Positions 7,394-17,580 of a DNA stretch of 64,000 bases are shown here, one piece after another (the first letter of the stretch is position 1; every line of letters starts with the position of its first letter). The position numbers and the translations under genes are program-made. The DNA comes from Actinomadura rubteroloni (GTDB taxonomy: Bacteria > Actinomycetota > Actinomycetes > Streptosporangiales > Streptosporangiaceae), in NCBI RefSeq assembly GCF_002911665.1, contig NZ_MTBP01000001.1, forward strand, positions 1,674,001 through 1,738,000, in the 5' to 3' direction. Below the pieces are notes generated by a model, which saw nothing but the letters and a program-made list of their open reading frames with translations, did no database searches and was not told the origin of the DNA.

Positions 7394-8906
7394 GCCACCG
7401 CGGCCGGGACACGCGCGACCGGACGGCCGGCGCGAACGCCATCCCGGCCGCCAGGCACGCCAGCGGCACCGCGGGCAGGACGTACCGGTAGTCGAACTCG
7501 GCCGTCGCCGCCGGGGCCAGCAGCAGCCCGGTCGCAAGGACCCACGGCAGCAGCGCCCGTCCGCCGAGCCGCCGCCACATGACGAGCAGCCCGGCGAGCC
7601 CGACGAGCAGGATCGCGCCGACCAGCGTCCCGCGCAGGTAGAAGACGTCCTGGTAGCCGCGGATCACCCCGGCGAACGGCTCGACCACGCGGGTGCGGGC
7701 GCCGCCGTGCTCATAGGCGATGGCCTCGTCGGCGGCGGTGGAGTCGCTGTCCATCCGCCAGTTGGGGAGCGTCCCGCTGCGGGCGCCGAACTCGTACTGC
7801 GCGTACGTCGCGGGGTCGGGGAAGACCGTCCGGCGCCACTGGAAGACGCGGAAGAAGTCGTGCGCGACGACGCGCAGGTAGTCGCCCGGCTGGGCGATGA
7901 TCGCGCGCTTGGCGAAGTCGTTGGCGGTGGCGTTCTGCTCGGGACTGAACCGCGTCCCGGGGTAGCGGTTGAGCGGGGACTTGGCGTTCCAGATGCCGTC
8001 CTGCGAGTTCGGGAGGCGGTTCTGCGGCTCGGTGCAGAGCGGCATTTCCTCGACCGGCAGATTGTCGATCTTGTGGCAGTCCGCGAACTTGTAGACGCGC
8101 GAGTAGAGGAAGATTCCGTTCGACTCGGTGATCGCGAACTTGCCGCTGTCGAGCTGGTACCAGCCCATGTACGCCACGACCGGGATCGCGCACGCCACCA
8201 GCGTGGCCACCAGCACCCGCCAGCCGGCCCGCCGGATCAGCAGGTAGACGAGCACACCCAGCAGCACGGGCGCGCCGACCGACCGAGTCAGCCACGACAG
8301 CCCGATGATGAAACCGACGGCCGCGCCGAGGCGCCACGTCGCCTTGTCCCGCCACAACAGCGCCGTCACCGCCGCGACCACCAGGAACGCGAACTGGGTG
8401 TCGGACAGGATGAGGTGCTCCAGCTCGATCTGGTACGCGTCCAGCAGCACCGGGACGGTCGCGAGCGCCGCGCCCCACTTGGGCAGCCGGAACCGCCGCC
8501 GCAGCAGCGCGTAGATCATCACGCCCATCGCCAGCCCCATGAGGTGCTGGACGAACACCACCAGCGCGAAGCTGTGGAACGGCTTCAGGACGAGCAGCAG
8601 GAACGAGTAGCCGTCGGGCCGCAGCGGGTGCGGGTACGGCTTCATCGCCACGTGCAGGTAGTCGAAGCTGTCGTTGAAGTACATGGCCGGCGTGTAGCCG
8701 ATCATGGTGTCGGCGCGCAGCAGCGCGGCGACGGTGAGGATCACGGCGAACAGCGGGTGGCGCCGGACCAGCGCCCACAGCCCCGAGGCCCGCTCGCGGA
8801 CGGCGGCCGTCCGCTCGCGCTCGCGCGGCGCGGCCGGGGGCGCGACGGCGACGGGCGCGTCGGTGGCGTCTCCGCTGATGGCGGTGCCCTTTCCGGTGAG
8901 CGTCAC
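7371..8906 (-). CDS. Polytopic glycosyltransferase-like membrane protein (GT39/ArnT-like fold)
   Basis: About 511 residues with a hydrophilic N-terminus, ten or so membrane segments, a periplasmic loop (residues 260-400) and a final membrane cluster. The first loop has FNDSFDYLHVAMKPYPHP, matching the position of the acidic catalytic loop in GT-C enzymes. It probably uses a polyprenol-phosphate sugar, fitting the adjacent divergent GT2 synthase. The start is taken as GTG 8906, with GGAG 4-8 nt upstream; a TTG at 8915 is also in frame. Acceptor and sugar are unknown. Confidence 0.8.
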   Translation of the reverse strand: MTLTGKGTAISGDATDAPVAVAPPAAPRERERTAAVRERASGLWALVRRHPLFAVILTVAALLRADTMIGYTPAMYFNDSFDYLHVAMKPYPHPLRPDGYSFLLLVLKPFHSFALVVFVQHLMGLAMGVMIYALLRRRFRLPKWGAALATVPVLLDAYQIELEHLILSDTQFAFLVVAAVTALLWRDKATWRLGAAVGFIIGLSWLTRSVGAPVLLGVLVYLLIRRAGWRVLVATLVACAIPVVAYMGWYQLDSGKFAITESNGIFLYSRVYKFADCHKIDNLPVEEMPLCTEPQNRLPNSQDGIWNAKSPLNRYPGTRFSPEQNATANDFAKRAIIAQPGDYLRVVAHDFFRVFQWRRTVFPDPATYAQYEFGARSGTLPNWRMDSDSTAADEAIAYEHGGARTRVVEPFAGVIRGYQDVFYLRGTLVGAILLVGLAGLLVMWRRLGGRALLPWVLATGLLLAPAATAEFDYRYVLPAVPLACLAAGMAFAPAVRSRVSRPRWLTRRAGA

Positions 8907-9077
8907 CCGCTCCAACCTTTCCAGGCGGCTGTGCCCCTATGCTTGTTCCCCTGGCGTGCCGCTCGCGGTCCCCGCGAGTCCGGCCGGTGCGGTCCTCGCC
9001 CACCGGGGGCGGGCGCCAAGACAGCGAGCGTAGTCGAAACTACCGCAGAGGGTCGCAGCGGTAGCGAAGGAGATCGC

Positions 9078-10322
9078 GTGGAACTCTCCGTAGTGATGCC
9101 ATGTCTGAACGAGGCCGAAACCGTCGCGACGTGCGTGCGCAAGACGGTCGCCTTCTTCGACGAGGCCGGCATCGACGGCGAGGTGGTCATCGCCGACAAC
9201 GGCAGCACCGACGGCAGTCAGAAGTTGGCCCGGGAGGCGGGGGCGCGGGTCGTCCCGGTCGCCGACAAGGGCTACGGCAACGCGCTCATGGGCGGCATCC
9301 GCGCCGCGCGCGGCAAGTACGTCGCGATGGGCGACGCCGACGACTCCTACGACTTCGCGACCCTCGGACCGTTCCTGGAGGACCTGCGCGACGGGGCCGA
9401 CCTCGTCATGGGCAACCGGTTCCAGGGCGGCATCGCGTCCGGGGCCATGCCGCCGCTGCACCGCTACCTCGGCAACCCCGTCCTCAGCTTCGTCGGCCGG
9501 CTGTTCTTCGGCAGCAAGATCGGCGACTTCCACTGCGGGCTGCGGGCGTTCAACAAGGCGTCGATCCTGCGGCTCGGCCTCCAGACGGGCGGCATGGAGT
9601 TCGCCAGCGAGATGGTGGTGAAGGCCACGCTCGCCAAGTACGACATCCGCGAGCGTCCCACCACGCTCTCGCAGGACGGACGGTCACGCCCGCCGCACCT
9701 CAACACCTGGCGCGACGGCTGGCGCCACCTGCGCTTCCTCATGCTGTACAGCCCGCGCTGGCTGTTCCTCATCCCCGGCCTGGTCTTCATGACGGTCGGG
9801 CTCGTCGCCGGGGCCGCGCTGGCGTTCGGCCCGGTGCGCGTCGGCAGCATCGCGTTCGACGTGGACACGCTGGTCGGCGCGGGCGCCGCGATGATCATCG
9901 GCTTCCAGGCCGTGCTGTTCGCGCTGCTCACCAAGGTGTACGCGATGGAGGAGGGGTTCCTCCCCGACGACACCCGCGTCCGCAAGCTGCTGCGGTGGTG
10001 GAGCCTGGAGCGCGGGCTCGTGTTCGGCGGGCTGCTGGCCCTGGCCGGGCTCGGCGGCCTGGTGGCGTCGCTGATGCACTGGCGCGTCCACAGCTTCGGC
10101 GAACTGGACCCGCGGCACTCGCTGCGCATCGTCGTCCCGGCGGCGACCGCGCTGGTCATGAGCCTCCAGCAGTTGTTCGCGTCGCTGTTCGTCAGCATCC
10201 TCGGCATCCGGCGCCGCCACCCGCTCGTGGTGGACGCGGCGGAGGAGGCCGCGGACGTCGTGGACGAGGCGGCGGAGAAGGTCGCGGCCGAGGGCGCGGC
10301 CGCCGAGCCCGCGCGGGACTGA
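9078..10322 (+). CDS. GT2 polyprenol-phosphate sugar synthase (DPM1-like) with membrane tail
   Basis: A 414-residue protein. Residues 1-235 are a GT-A GT2 domain: VVMPCLNEAETV, ADNGSTDGS, then MGDADDSYDF as the DXD nucleotide-sugar/metal site, and GNRFQGG. The remainder has about four membrane segments and an acidic Ala/Glu tail. Such enzymes charge polyprenol phosphate with mannose or glucose on the cytosolic face for use by GT39-type transferases. The GTG at 9078 has AAGGAG 6 nt upstream. It sits between three GT-C-like membrane proteins, so it is the likely donor maker for them. Confidence 0.88.
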   Translation: MELSVVMPCLNEAETVATCVRKTVAFFDEAGIDGEVVIADNGSTDGSQKLAREAGARVVPVADKGYGNALMGGIRAARGKYVAMGDADDSYDFATLGPFLEDLRDGADLVMGNRFQGGIASGAMPPLHRYLGNPVLSFVGRLFFGSKIGDFHCGLRAFNKASILRLGLQTGGMEFASEMVVKATLAKYDIRERPTTLSQDGRSRPPHLNTWRDGWRHLRFLMLYSPRWLFLIPGLVFMTVGLVAGAALAFGPVRVGSIAFDVDTLVGAGAAMIIGFQAVLFALLTKVYAMEEGFLPDDTRVRKLLRWWSLERGLVFGGLLALAGLGGLVASLMHWRVHSFGELDPRHSLRIVVPAATALVMSLQQLFASLFVSILGIRRRHPLVVDAAEEAADVVDEAAEKVAAEGAAAEPARD

Positions 10323-10563
10323 GCACCGTCCGCTGCACCCCCCGGGTCCGGCCGACCGGTGACACCCACGTTCCCGGTCTTTTCAGCACGTCCCGTAACG
10401 TTGTGGACACGATGGGTCCGCGATTCCGAGAACTTCCTGACTGTTTCGGCCGATCCACCGGCCGGACGATCAGCGCGTGGCACGCTGGGCCGGTCATGTT
10501 CCCGCTCCCCGTCCCGGCCCGGCCGCGCGTTCGGGACGCCGTCCCTCCCCCGGTGGACCGCCC

Positions 10564-12342
10564 GTGACCCTCTCGCCCTCCGCCCCCGTCCGCGCCGCCG
10601 AACAGGCCCCGCCCGCGCGCGGCGGCCGGTTCGCCGCGCTCGCCGTCCGCCGGCTGCCGCTCGCCCTGGTGCTCGGCTGGGTCGCGCAGGTCGCGTTGCG
10701 GGTGTGGTTCTCGCGCGGGCAGTCGATGCCGGTGGCGTCGCCGGACGAGCTGGGCTACCTGTTCTCGGCGCGCGTCCTGACGGGCGGTCCGGGCGCCGAC
10801 CTGTCGTACGGGACGGTGTACCGCGGCGGTTATCCGCTGCTGCTGGCGCCCGCGTTCTGGCTCGCGCACCGGCCCGACACCGTCTACGAGATCATGCTGG
10901 TCATCAACGCGCTGGTCAGCGCGCTGATGCTGCCACTCGGGTACGTCCTGTTGCGGCGGCTCGGGCTGACGCGCCGCCGCGCGTATCTGTTCGGGCACGT
11001 CATGGCCGTCCTGCCGGCGGTGCTGTTCTTCTCCGAGTTCGCGCTGACGGACGCGGTGCTCCCGGTCGTCACGCTGGGCTGGCTGCTGTGCGCCCATTCG
11101 TGGTTGACGGGGAAGGGATCGGTACGCGCGGCGTCGTTGCAGGCGGCCGGCGCGTCGGTGCTCGCCGCATATGCCTACGCCTGCCACACGCGCGGGGTGC
11201 TGCTGCTCGCCGCGCAGGGCGCTTTGCTGTTGGCCGCGCTGGTGCTGCGGTGGCGGCCGTGGCGGGCGCAGGCGGCCGGGCTGGCCGCGCTGGCGGCGGT
11301 GACGGGCGCCGGGATGGCGATGAACGCGCGGCTGCTGCCCGTCCTGTACCCGCACGGCGACAACAAGCTGGGGCACAACCTCGCCGTCCGGCTGACGAGC
11401 CCGGACGGCTTGGGCTGGACGCTCGGCCTCGCCACCGGCCAACTCTGGTGCCAGCTCGCGATCACCGGCGGCATGGCCGGGCTCGGGCTGCTGGCGATCG
11501 GCCGCGTCGCGGTGCGGCGGCGGACGCCCGGACCGCTGCGCGCGCTGGCGCTGGCGCTGCTCGGGATCGTCGCGGGCGTCGCGGTGGCCACGTCGGCGGC
11601 GCTGCCGGACGAGCACCGCGTCGGCAACTACGTCTACGCCCGCTACCTGGCGATGATGCTGCCGATCCTGTTCGCGGTGGGTGTCGCGACGCTGCTGCGG
11701 ACGCCGCGCCGGAACGTGCTGTGGCCCGCCGCCGCGACCGCCCTCGCCCTGGTCGGGACGGCGGTGGTCGTGGACCGGTTCGCGGGGGACCGGCTGTCGA
11801 CCTACGACTACCAGCCCTACGACTTCCCCGAGACGTCCCTGCTGACCTGGAACTGGACGGAGTTCCGGCTGTGGCCCGCCACCGTCGCCGGGCTGGTGCT
11901 GTTGGGGCTGGCCCTGCTGGCGTCACGTCCGCGCCGCTCCGGTCCCGCGCTGGTGGCGGTGCTCTACGCGGCGCTCGGGCTGACGGTCGTCACGACGGCG
12001 CTGGACCGCATCTCCGGGCCGCTCAACAGGCACTCCGTCGCCGTGAGCGACCTCAGCGACGTCGTGCCGCGCGGGTCGCACCCGTCCGTGGCGATCGACT
12101 GGTCCATTCCGTGGGACGTCCGGCTGCCGCTCGGCTACCGCGTCTGGTGGACGGACATGACCGGCTACGGCGGCTGGAACTCGCCGCCGCCCACGAACGT
12201 GGGCCTGGTCTTCGCCGCCTGGGACGGCCGTCAGGCCCCCGCGACGACGTGGCGGGGCGGCGCTCCCGCAGGCTGGCGCGTCGCGGCCGTCCGCCACGGC
12301 GCCGACCCGAACGGCCCCGGCTGGGTCGCCTGGACGCGTTAG
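10564..12342 (+). CDS. Polytopic GT-C-like membrane protein
   Basis: About 592 residues with 11-13 hydrophobic segments. The first external loop contains VASPDELGYLFSAR, an Asp-Glu pair in the position expected for GT39-like enzymes, then YRGGYPLLLAPAFW. A C-terminal soluble region follows the last helix. Probably it transfers a sugar from a polyprenol-phosphate donor outside the membrane. The GTG start at 10564 is the most likely; an upstream ATG at 10498 is not in frame. The 241-nt gap before it holds no recognised gene. Confidence 0.75.
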   Translation: MTLSPSAPVRAAEQAPPARGGRFAALAVRRLPLALVLGWVAQVALRVWFSRGQSMPVASPDELGYLFSARVLTGGPGADLSYGTVYRGGYPLLLAPAFWLAHRPDTVYEIMLVINALVSALMLPLGYVLLRRLGLTRRRAYLFGHVMAVLPAVLFFSEFALTDAVLPVVTLGWLLCAHSWLTGKGSVRAASLQAAGASVLAAYAYACHTRGVLLLAAQGALLLAALVLRWRPWRAQAAGLAALAAVTGAGMAMNARLLPVLYPHGDNKLGHNLAVRLTSPDGLGWTLGLATGQLWCQLAITGGMAGLGLLAIGRVAVRRRTPGPLRALALALLGIVAGVAVATSAALPDEHRVGNYVYARYLAMMLPILFAVGVATLLRTPRRNVLWPAAATALALVGTAVVVDRFAGDRLSTYDYQPYDFPETSLLTWNWTEFRLWPATVAGLVLLGLALLASRPRRSGPALVAVLYAALGLTVVTTALDRISGPLNRHSVAVSDLSDVVPRGSHPSVAIDWSIPWDVRLPLGYRVWWTDMTGYGGWNSPPPTNVGLVFAAWDGRQAPATTWRGGAPAGWRVAAVRHGADPNGPGWVAWTR

Positions 12343-12406
12343 CTCCGAACCGTCGCGAGGCGGACGGCCCGGACGCGTCGGCTCCGAACGCCGCCGACCG
12401 GGTGCG

Positions 12407-13936
12407 TCAGCGCGGCGGTGTCCAGATCTCCAGGACGTCGTCGGACGAGTGCCACAGCCGCGTCCAGCCCGCCTGCGCGGTCGGCCGCCACCCGCCGAGG
12501 ATCTGCGACTCCTGGCCGCGCCACCGGGTGTAGAGCATCGGCGCGTCCGTCGGGGCGGGGCCGGGGGACGTGTGCGGGAAGTCCTCGATGCGCCCGTGCC
12601 ACCGCACGTCGCCGCCGGGGGAGCGCGTGTAGAAGGTCAGGGTCTGCGCCAGGCGCCGGTCGGCGACCAGGACGGGCAGGTCGTCGCGTCCCTGGAGGTA
12701 GCCGCGCAGTTCGGTCCAGGCCGTGTCGCGCGGCAGGCTCGGCACCGCCCGCACGGCCGCGACGACGTACACCGCGCACAGCGCCGCCCCGGCGACGGCC
12801 CCGGCGCGGCGGAACGGGACGGGCACGCGCGGCGCGAGAAGGATCAGCGTCCCCGCGCCCCCGGCCAGCAGCGGCGGGAACACCCCGAACCAGTACCGCA
12901 GCAGCCAGGCGCGCAGCGTGACGTGCTCGGGGTCGATCGTCCCGGCGAACAGCGTCAGCGGGACGGCCAGGACGAAGAACCACACCAGGCACAGCGCGAG
13001 CCGCCGGTCCCGCGTGACGATCCAGCCGACGACCGTCAGCGCCAGCGCGCCGACCAGGACCGTTCCGAGCGGGTTCCAGTCGTGCATCGCGCGCCAGAAC
13101 GACTCGGCCGCCAGCCGCCGCGTCACGTAGTCGCGGGAGACGCCGCCGTGCTCGGCGGCCGACAGGATCCCGGCGAACGGGTCGCCCCACACCAGCGCGT
13201 TGTGGACGAGGTCGAACGCGAGGATCAGCGCCATCGGGATCCCGACCGTGACGTTGCGCCGCCACGGGATCCGCAGCAGCGCCAGGTACGCCGGGATGGC
13301 GAGGAACAGGAACGCCAGGAACTCGCGGATGAGGAACGACGTTCCGAGGCACGTCCCGGCGAGCAGCAGCATCCGGGTCTGCGCGCGTCCGGTGCGGCGG
13401 CTCGCGACGACGAGCCCGGCCATCCCGATCGCGAACAGCCCCGCGCCGGGCATGTCGGGCAGCATCACGCCCATCGACCACGTGATCTCGTGCCCGTACG
13501 GGTTGGTGAGCGTGAAGAACGGGTGGACGAGCAGCAACAGGGACGCCACGACCCCCGCCACGTCCCCGAACAGCGACCGCACCAGCAGATACGTGCCGAC
13601 GAAGAACAGACAGCCGCCGGTGAAAGCGACCGTGTAATAAGCGGTCGTCCCCGCGCCGAGCACCTCCTGCGCCAGCCGGGCGGGCAGGACGAGACCGATC
13701 CGCGTCACCTGGTGCGGGACCTCGGAGAACGGCCACTGGCTCAGCGGAATGTGCGGCCAGTCCCGCGCGCCGAGCCACACGTAATAAGGGTCGAAGTACA
13801 AAGGCGGGGTCTTCACGACCCACTGGGCGACGAGCGCGCACGCGGCGACCAGGCCCGACAGCCCCGCGATCCGCCGCAGGCGCGGGCGGGCCGGCGTGTC
13901 CCGTTCGGATTCCGAGGGGGCCGTGGTCTGGAGCAT
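12407..13936 (-). CDS. Polytopic GT-C-like membrane protein
   Basis: A 509-residue protein with a short cytosolic N-terminus, about ten membrane segments and a soluble C-terminal domain of some 100 residues ending in VLEIWTPPR. The first loop has [23 protein letters not shown], placing acidic residues where GT-C transferases carry the catalytic Asp. The start is firm: ATG 13936 with GGAGGTGA 9 nt upstream. It is divergent from metG and convergent with the previous membrane protein. The general call is glycosyltransferase-like; sugar and acceptor are unknown. Confidence 0.78.
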   Translation of the reverse strand: MLQTTAPSESERDTPARPRLRRIAGLSGLVAACALVAQWVVKTPPLYFDPYYVWLGARDWPHIPLSQWPFSEVPHQVTRIGLVLPARLAQEVLGAGTTAYYTVAFTGGCLFFVGTYLLVRSLFGDVAGVVASLLLLVHPFFTLTNPYGHEITWSMGVMLPDMPGAGLFAIGMAGLVVASRRTGRAQTRMLLLAGTCLGTSFLIREFLAFLFLAIPAYLALLRIPWRRNVTVGIPMALILAFDLVHNALVWGDPFAGILSAAEHGGVSRDYVTRRLAAESFWRAMHDWNPLGTVLVGALALTVVGWIVTRDRRLALCLVWFFVLAVPLTLFAGTIDPEHVTLRAWLLRYWFGVFPPLLAGGAGTLILLAPRVPVPFRRAGAVAGAALCAVYVVAAVRAVPSLPRDTAWTELRGYLQGRDDLPVLVADRRLAQTLTFYTRSPGGDVRWHGRIEDFPHTSPGPAPTDAPMLYTRWRGQESQILGGWRPTAQAGWTRLWHSSDDVLEIWTPPR

Positions 13937-14035
13937 TCCGGTTCGTCACCTCCGCGTGCCGGACGCCTTTCGTCCGCCCGGTCAGGCTATCGACGCGGGA
14001 CGGTTATCCGGTGCCGATCCCCGTCCGCGGCCCTC

Positions 14036-14041
14036 TAACCT
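14036..14041 (+). promoter_or_regulatory. Leaderless -10 element (TAACCT) of metG
   Basis: TAACCT ends 7 nt before the metG ATG at 14049, and no Shine-Dalgarno is present. The -35 region is not consensus. Confidence 0.5.
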
Positions 14042-14048
14042 TGGTGGC

Positions 14049-15842
14049 ATGTCGTCCACCAGCCGCCACATTCTCACCGCGCCCGCGTGGCCGTACGCCA
14101 ACGGGCCGCGCCACATCGGGCACGTCTCCGGGTTCGCCCTCCCGAGCGACATGTTCGCCCGGTACCAGCGGATGGCGGGCAACCAGGTCCTCATGGTGAG
14201 CGGCACCGACGAGCACGGCACCCCGATCCAGGTGCAGGCCGACAAGGAGGGCGTCACCGCCCGTCAGCTCGCCGATCGGTACCACGACGTCATCACCAGG
14301 GACCTGCTCGGCCTCGGCATGTCGTACGACCTGTTCACGCGCACCACGACCCGCAACCACTACGCGGTCGTGCAGGAGGTCTTCAAGGGCCTCTACGACA
14401 ACGGGTACATCTTCCCGAAGACGACGATGGGCGCCATCTCGCCGTCCACCGGGCGCACCCTGCCGGACCGCTACATCGAGGGCACCTGCCCGATCTGCGG
14501 CTACGACGGCGCCCGCGGCGACCAGTGCGACAACTGCGGCAACCAGCTCGACCCGATCGACCTCATCAACCCCGTCAGCCGGATCAACGGGGAGACGCCG
14601 AAGTTCGTGGAGACCGAGCACTTCATGCTCGACCTGCCCGCGTTCACCGACGTCCTCGGCCGGTACCTGAAGGGCAAGCAGGGGCAGTGGCGGCCGAACG
14701 TCCTGAAGTTCGCCACGAACCTCCTGGACGACCTGCAGCCCCGCGCGATCTCCCGCGACCTGGACTGGGGCGTCCCGATCCCGCTGGACGGCTGGCGCGA
14801 CAACGCCGCCAAGAAGCTCTACGTCTGGTTCGACGCGGTCGTCGGGTACCTGTCGGCGTCGGTGGAGTGGGCGCGGCGCAGCGGCGACCCGGACGCGTGG
14901 CGCGCCTGGTGGCAGGACCCCGAGGCCCTCTCCTACTACTTCATGGGCAAGGACAACATCGTCTTCCACGCCGAGATCTGGCCGGCGATGCTGCTCGGCT
15001 ACAGCGGCCAGGGCGGCAACGACGGGACGCCCGGGGCGCTCGGCGCGCTGAACGTCCCGACCGAGGTCGTGTCGTCGGAGTTCCTGACGATGGAGGGGCG
15101 CAAGTTCTCCTCGTCGCGGCAGGTCGTCATCTACGTGCAGGACTTCCTCGCCCGCTACGACGTGGACGCGCTGCGGTACTACATCGCGGTCGCTGGCCCG
15201 GAGAACCAGGACACCGACTTCACCTGGTCGGAGTTCGTCCGCCGCAACAACGACGAGCTGGTCGCGGCGTGGGGCAACCTCGTCAACCGGTCGGTGAACC
15301 TGGCGGCCAAGAACGTCGGGGCGATCCCCGCGCCGGGCGAGCTGACCGACGCCGACCGGGCGCTGCTGGCCCGCAGCCGCGGCGCGTTCGACCGGGTCGG
15401 CGCGGAGCTGGAGCGGTCGCGGTTCAAGAACGGGATCACCGAGGCGCTGGACGTCGTCCGGGACGCCAACCGCTACCTGTCGGACCAGGCGCCCTGGAAG
15501 CTCAAGGACGACCCCGACCGCGTGCAGTCGATCCTGCACGTGGCGCTCCAGGTGGTGGACGACGCCAAGTCCCTGCTCACGCCGTTCCTGCCGAACTCGT
15601 CCCAGAAGGTCTACGAGATGCTCGGCGGCGAGGGCGTGTGGAGCGGGATGCCGCGCCTGGAGACGGTGTCGGAGGACGGCGGTCCGGACTACACGATCCT
15701 CACCGGCGACTACCGCACCGAGGCGCGCTGGGAGTCCGTGCCCATCAGGCCGGGCGTGCCGCTCACCAAGCCGACGCCGCTGTTCACCAAGCTCGACACG
15801 TCCGTCGTGGACGAGGAACTGGCCCGCCTGGAGACCACATGA
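14049..15842 (+). CDS. metG: Methionyl-tRNA synthetase
   Basis: A 597-residue class I synthetase that charges tRNA-Met with methionine in the cytosol. The HIGH signature is H22-I-G-H25 and the KMSKS equivalent is K-F-S-S-S at about 352-356. A zinc knuckle (CPICGYDG ... CDNCG) lies near residues 145-165. The anticodon-binding domain is C-terminal and there is no extra tRNA-binding EMAP domain. The start at 14049 matches the conserved N-terminus ([16 protein letters not shown]). The stop overlaps the tatD start as ATGA, so the two are translationally coupled. Confidence 0.97.
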   Translation: MSSTSRHILTAPAWPYANGPRHIGHVSGFALPSDMFARYQRMAGNQVLMVSGTDEHGTPIQVQADKEGVTARQLADRYHDVITRDLLGLGMSYDLFTRTTTRNHYAVVQEVFKGLYDNGYIFPKTTMGAISPSTGRTLPDRYIEGTCPICGYDGARGDQCDNCGNQLDPIDLINPVSRINGETPKFVETEHFMLDLPAFTDVLGRYLKGKQGQWRPNVLKFATNLLDDLQPRAISRDLDWGVPIPLDGWRDNAAKKLYVWFDAVVGYLSASVEWARRSGDPDAWRAWWQDPEALSYYFMGKDNIVFHAEIWPAMLLGYSGQGGNDGTPGALGALNVPTEVVSSEFLTMEGRKFSSSRQVVIYVQDFLARYDVDALRYYIAVAGPENQDTDFTWSEFVRRNNDELVAAWGNLVNRSVNLAAKNVGAIPAPGELTDADRALLARSRGAFDRVGAELERSRFKNGITEALDVVRDANRYLSDQAPWKLKDDPDRVQSILHVALQVVDDAKSLLTPFLPNSSQKVYEMLGGEGVWSGMPRLETVSEDGGPDYTILTGDYRTEARWESVPIRPGVPLTKPTPLFTKLDTSVVDEELARLETT

Positions 15843-16636
15843 GCGCGTTTCCGCCGTTGCCGGAGGCGCTGCCCGCGCCGGTGTTCGACAGCCACTGCCA
15901 TCTGGACCTGGTGGGGCTGCCGGTGGAGGAGCAGCTCGCGTCGGCCCGCGCGGTCGGGATCACGCGGCTGGTGACGATCGGCGTGGACCTGGAGTCGTCG
16001 CGGCTGTGCGCCGACACGGCCGCCCAGTTCGACGACGTGTACGCGGGCGTCGCGATCCACCCCAACGACACGGCCGGGGTCACGGCGGCGGTGCTGGAGG
16101 AGATCGCGGCGCTGGCGGCGCTGCCGCACGTCCGGGCGGTCGGCGAGACGGGCCTGGACTACTACCGGGACTCGGCGCCGAAGGACGCCCAGCACCGCTC
16201 GTTCCGCGCCCACATCGACATCGCCAAGCGCACCGGCAAGGCGCTGGTGATCCACGACCGCGAGGCGCACGACGACACGCTCGCCCTCCTGGAGCAGGAG
16301 GGAGCGCCGGACAAGGTGGTCTTCCACTGCTTCTCCGGCGACGCCGAGATGGCCCGGACGTGCGCCGATCGCGGGTACTTCATGAGCTTCGCCGGGAACG
16401 TCACGTTCAAGAACGCCGAGCCGCTGCGCGACGCCCTGCGCGCCGCGCCGCCCGAGCTGCTGCTGGTCGAGACGGACGCGCCGTTCCTCACGCCCGTCCC
16501 GAGCCGGGGCAGGCCGAACGCGTCCTACCTGATCCCGCACACGCTCCGCCTGATGGCCGACGTCAAGGGCCTGGACGTCGCCGACCTCGCGGCGGCCATC
16601 GACGCGAACGGCGAACGCGTCTTCGGCCCCTGGTAG
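15839..16636 (+). CDS. tatD: TatD family metal-dependent hydrolase/DNase
   Basis: A 265-residue TIM-barrel amidohydrolase-type enzyme. Metal ligands are H19 and H21 in FDSHCHLD, Glu in [12 protein letters not shown], His in [11 protein letters not shown], His in [10 protein letters not shown] and Asp in [12 protein letters not shown]. TatD proteins are 3'-5' exonucleases on DNA/RNA and also act on D-aminoacyl-tRNA in some species. The ATG overlaps the metG stop by 4 nt. This metG-tatD-rpfB-rsmA order is widely conserved in actinobacteria. Confidence 0.95.
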   Translation: MSAFPPLPEALPAPVFDSHCHLDLVGLPVEEQLASARAVGITRLVTIGVDLESSRLCADTAAQFDDVYAGVAIHPNDTAGVTAAVLEEIAALAALPHVRAVGETGLDYYRDSAPKDAQHRSFRAHIDIAKRTGKALVIHDREAHDDTLALLEQEGAPDKVVFHCFSGDAEMARTCADRGYFMSFAGNVTFKNAEPLRDALRAAPPELLLVETDAPFLTPVPSRGRPNASYLIPHTLRLMADVKGLDVADLAAAIDANGERVFGPW

Positions 16637-16714
16637 GCCGCCGGAAAGGCCGTCCCGGACGTCCGGTGACCACCGGATTCGGGGGTTAAGTGGCGATCGT
16701 GGGCCCGGTGCCTC

Positions 16715-16720
16715 TAGTCT
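16715..16720 (+). promoter_or_regulatory. Candidate -10 element (TAGTCT) upstream of rpfB
   Basis: TAGTCT lies 57 nt before the rpfB start and gives a leader of about 50 nt with a clear Shine-Dalgarno. I looked for a c-di-AMP (ydaO-type) riboswitch, which controls some actinobacterial rpf genes, and saw none. Confidence 0.35.
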
Positions 16721-16777
16721 TCGGCGGATCGAGACGGGCGTCCCCGCGCCCGGCCCGCCCTCTGGAGGAACCCCATC

Positions 16778-17563
16778 GTGCGTCACTACCGCGCGGCCCT
16801 CGGCGCGCTGCTCGCCGTGTCCGCCCTGGCCGGGTGCGGCGACACCAAGGCGCCGCCCAAGGCCGCGGCCGTCAACGACGCGCCCCGCGCGTCCGCGCCC
16901 GCGGCGCGCGAGGTCGCGATCGTGATCGACAAGAAGAAGCGGGTCGCCAAGACCACCGGGACGACCGTCGCGCAGGTCCTCGCCGAGGCCGGCGTGAAGC
17001 TCGGTCGCTACGACCTGGTGGATCCGGCGGCCGACCAGCCCGCCGAGCGGACGATCAAGATCACCCGGCTGCTCTCCAAGCCGAAGACCAAGATCGTGAA
17101 GACGACGCTGCCGGTCGTGAAGAAGAAGGACGCGAAGCTCCCGCCCTTCACGCAGAAGGTGCTGCGCAAGGCCAAGCCCGGCGTGACGGTCGTGAAGACG
17201 GCGTTCGCGCGGCGCGGCAAGAAGAAGGTCGAGATCGTCCTCGCCAGGAAGGTCAAGAGCAAGCCGGTCGCGCAGATCCTGGCCGTCGGGCCGCAGGCCG
17301 CGTCCAGCGGGTCGGTCGCGGGCCTCAACTGGGCCGGGCTCGCCAAGTGCGAATCGGGCGGCAACCCCCGCTCGGTGAACCCCGCCGGTTATTACGGGCT
17401 GTACCAGTTCTCACTGTCGTCCTGGGCGTCGGTCGGCGGGAGCGGCAAGCCGAGCGACGCGCCCGCCGCCGAGCAGACCTACCGCGCGCAGCTCCTCTAC
17501 AAGCGCGTCGGCGGACGCTGGCAGGGCCAGTGGCCGAACTGCGGACGCTACCTGTTCTCCTGA
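16778..17563 (+). CDS. rpfB: Resuscitation-promoting factor, RpfB-like lipoprotein
   Basis: A 261-residue exported muralytic protein. Residues 1-20 are a lipoprotein signal with a perfect lipobox L-A-G-C20. A DUF348 domain (about 45-95), a G5-like basic linker (about 100-170) and a C-terminal transglycosylase-like Rpf domain (about 182-261) follow. The catalytic Glu is in LAKCESGGNP, and paired Cys residues (KCES and NCGRY) are typical. It would cleave the peptidoglycan glycan chain during exit from dormancy or spore germination. GTG 16778 has GGAGGA 8 nt upstream. It is shorter than mycobacterial RpfB, with one DUF348 instead of three. Confidence 0.93.
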   Translation: MRHYRAALGALLAVSALAGCGDTKAPPKAAAVNDAPRASAPAAREVAIVIDKKKRVAKTTGTTVAQVLAEAGVKLGRYDLVDPAADQPAERTIKITRLLSKPKTKIVKTTLPVVKKKDAKLPPFTQKVLRKAKPGVTVVKTAFARRGKKKVEIVLARKVKSKPVAQILAVGPQAASSGSVAGLNWAGLAKCESGGNPRSVNPAGYYGLYQFSLSSWASVGGSGKPSDAPAAEQTYRAQLLYKRVGGRWQGQWPNCGRYLFS

Positions 17564-17568
17564 GCTGA

Positions 17569-17574
17569 CAGACT
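17569..17574 (+). promoter_or_regulatory. Possible leaderless -10 element (CAGACT) of rsmA
   Basis: CAGACT ends 6 nt before the GTG at 17581. It deviates from TANNNT at its first base. No Shine-Dalgarno is evident in the 17-nt gap after rpfB. Confidence 0.35.
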
Positions 17575-17580
17575 GGACGC

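Noticed and set aside
16637..16777. c-di-AMP (ydaO-type) riboswitch upstream of rpfB
   Set aside because: The 141-nt region is short and lacks the conserved ydaO core that I would expect; only a -10 and a Shine-Dalgarno are visible.
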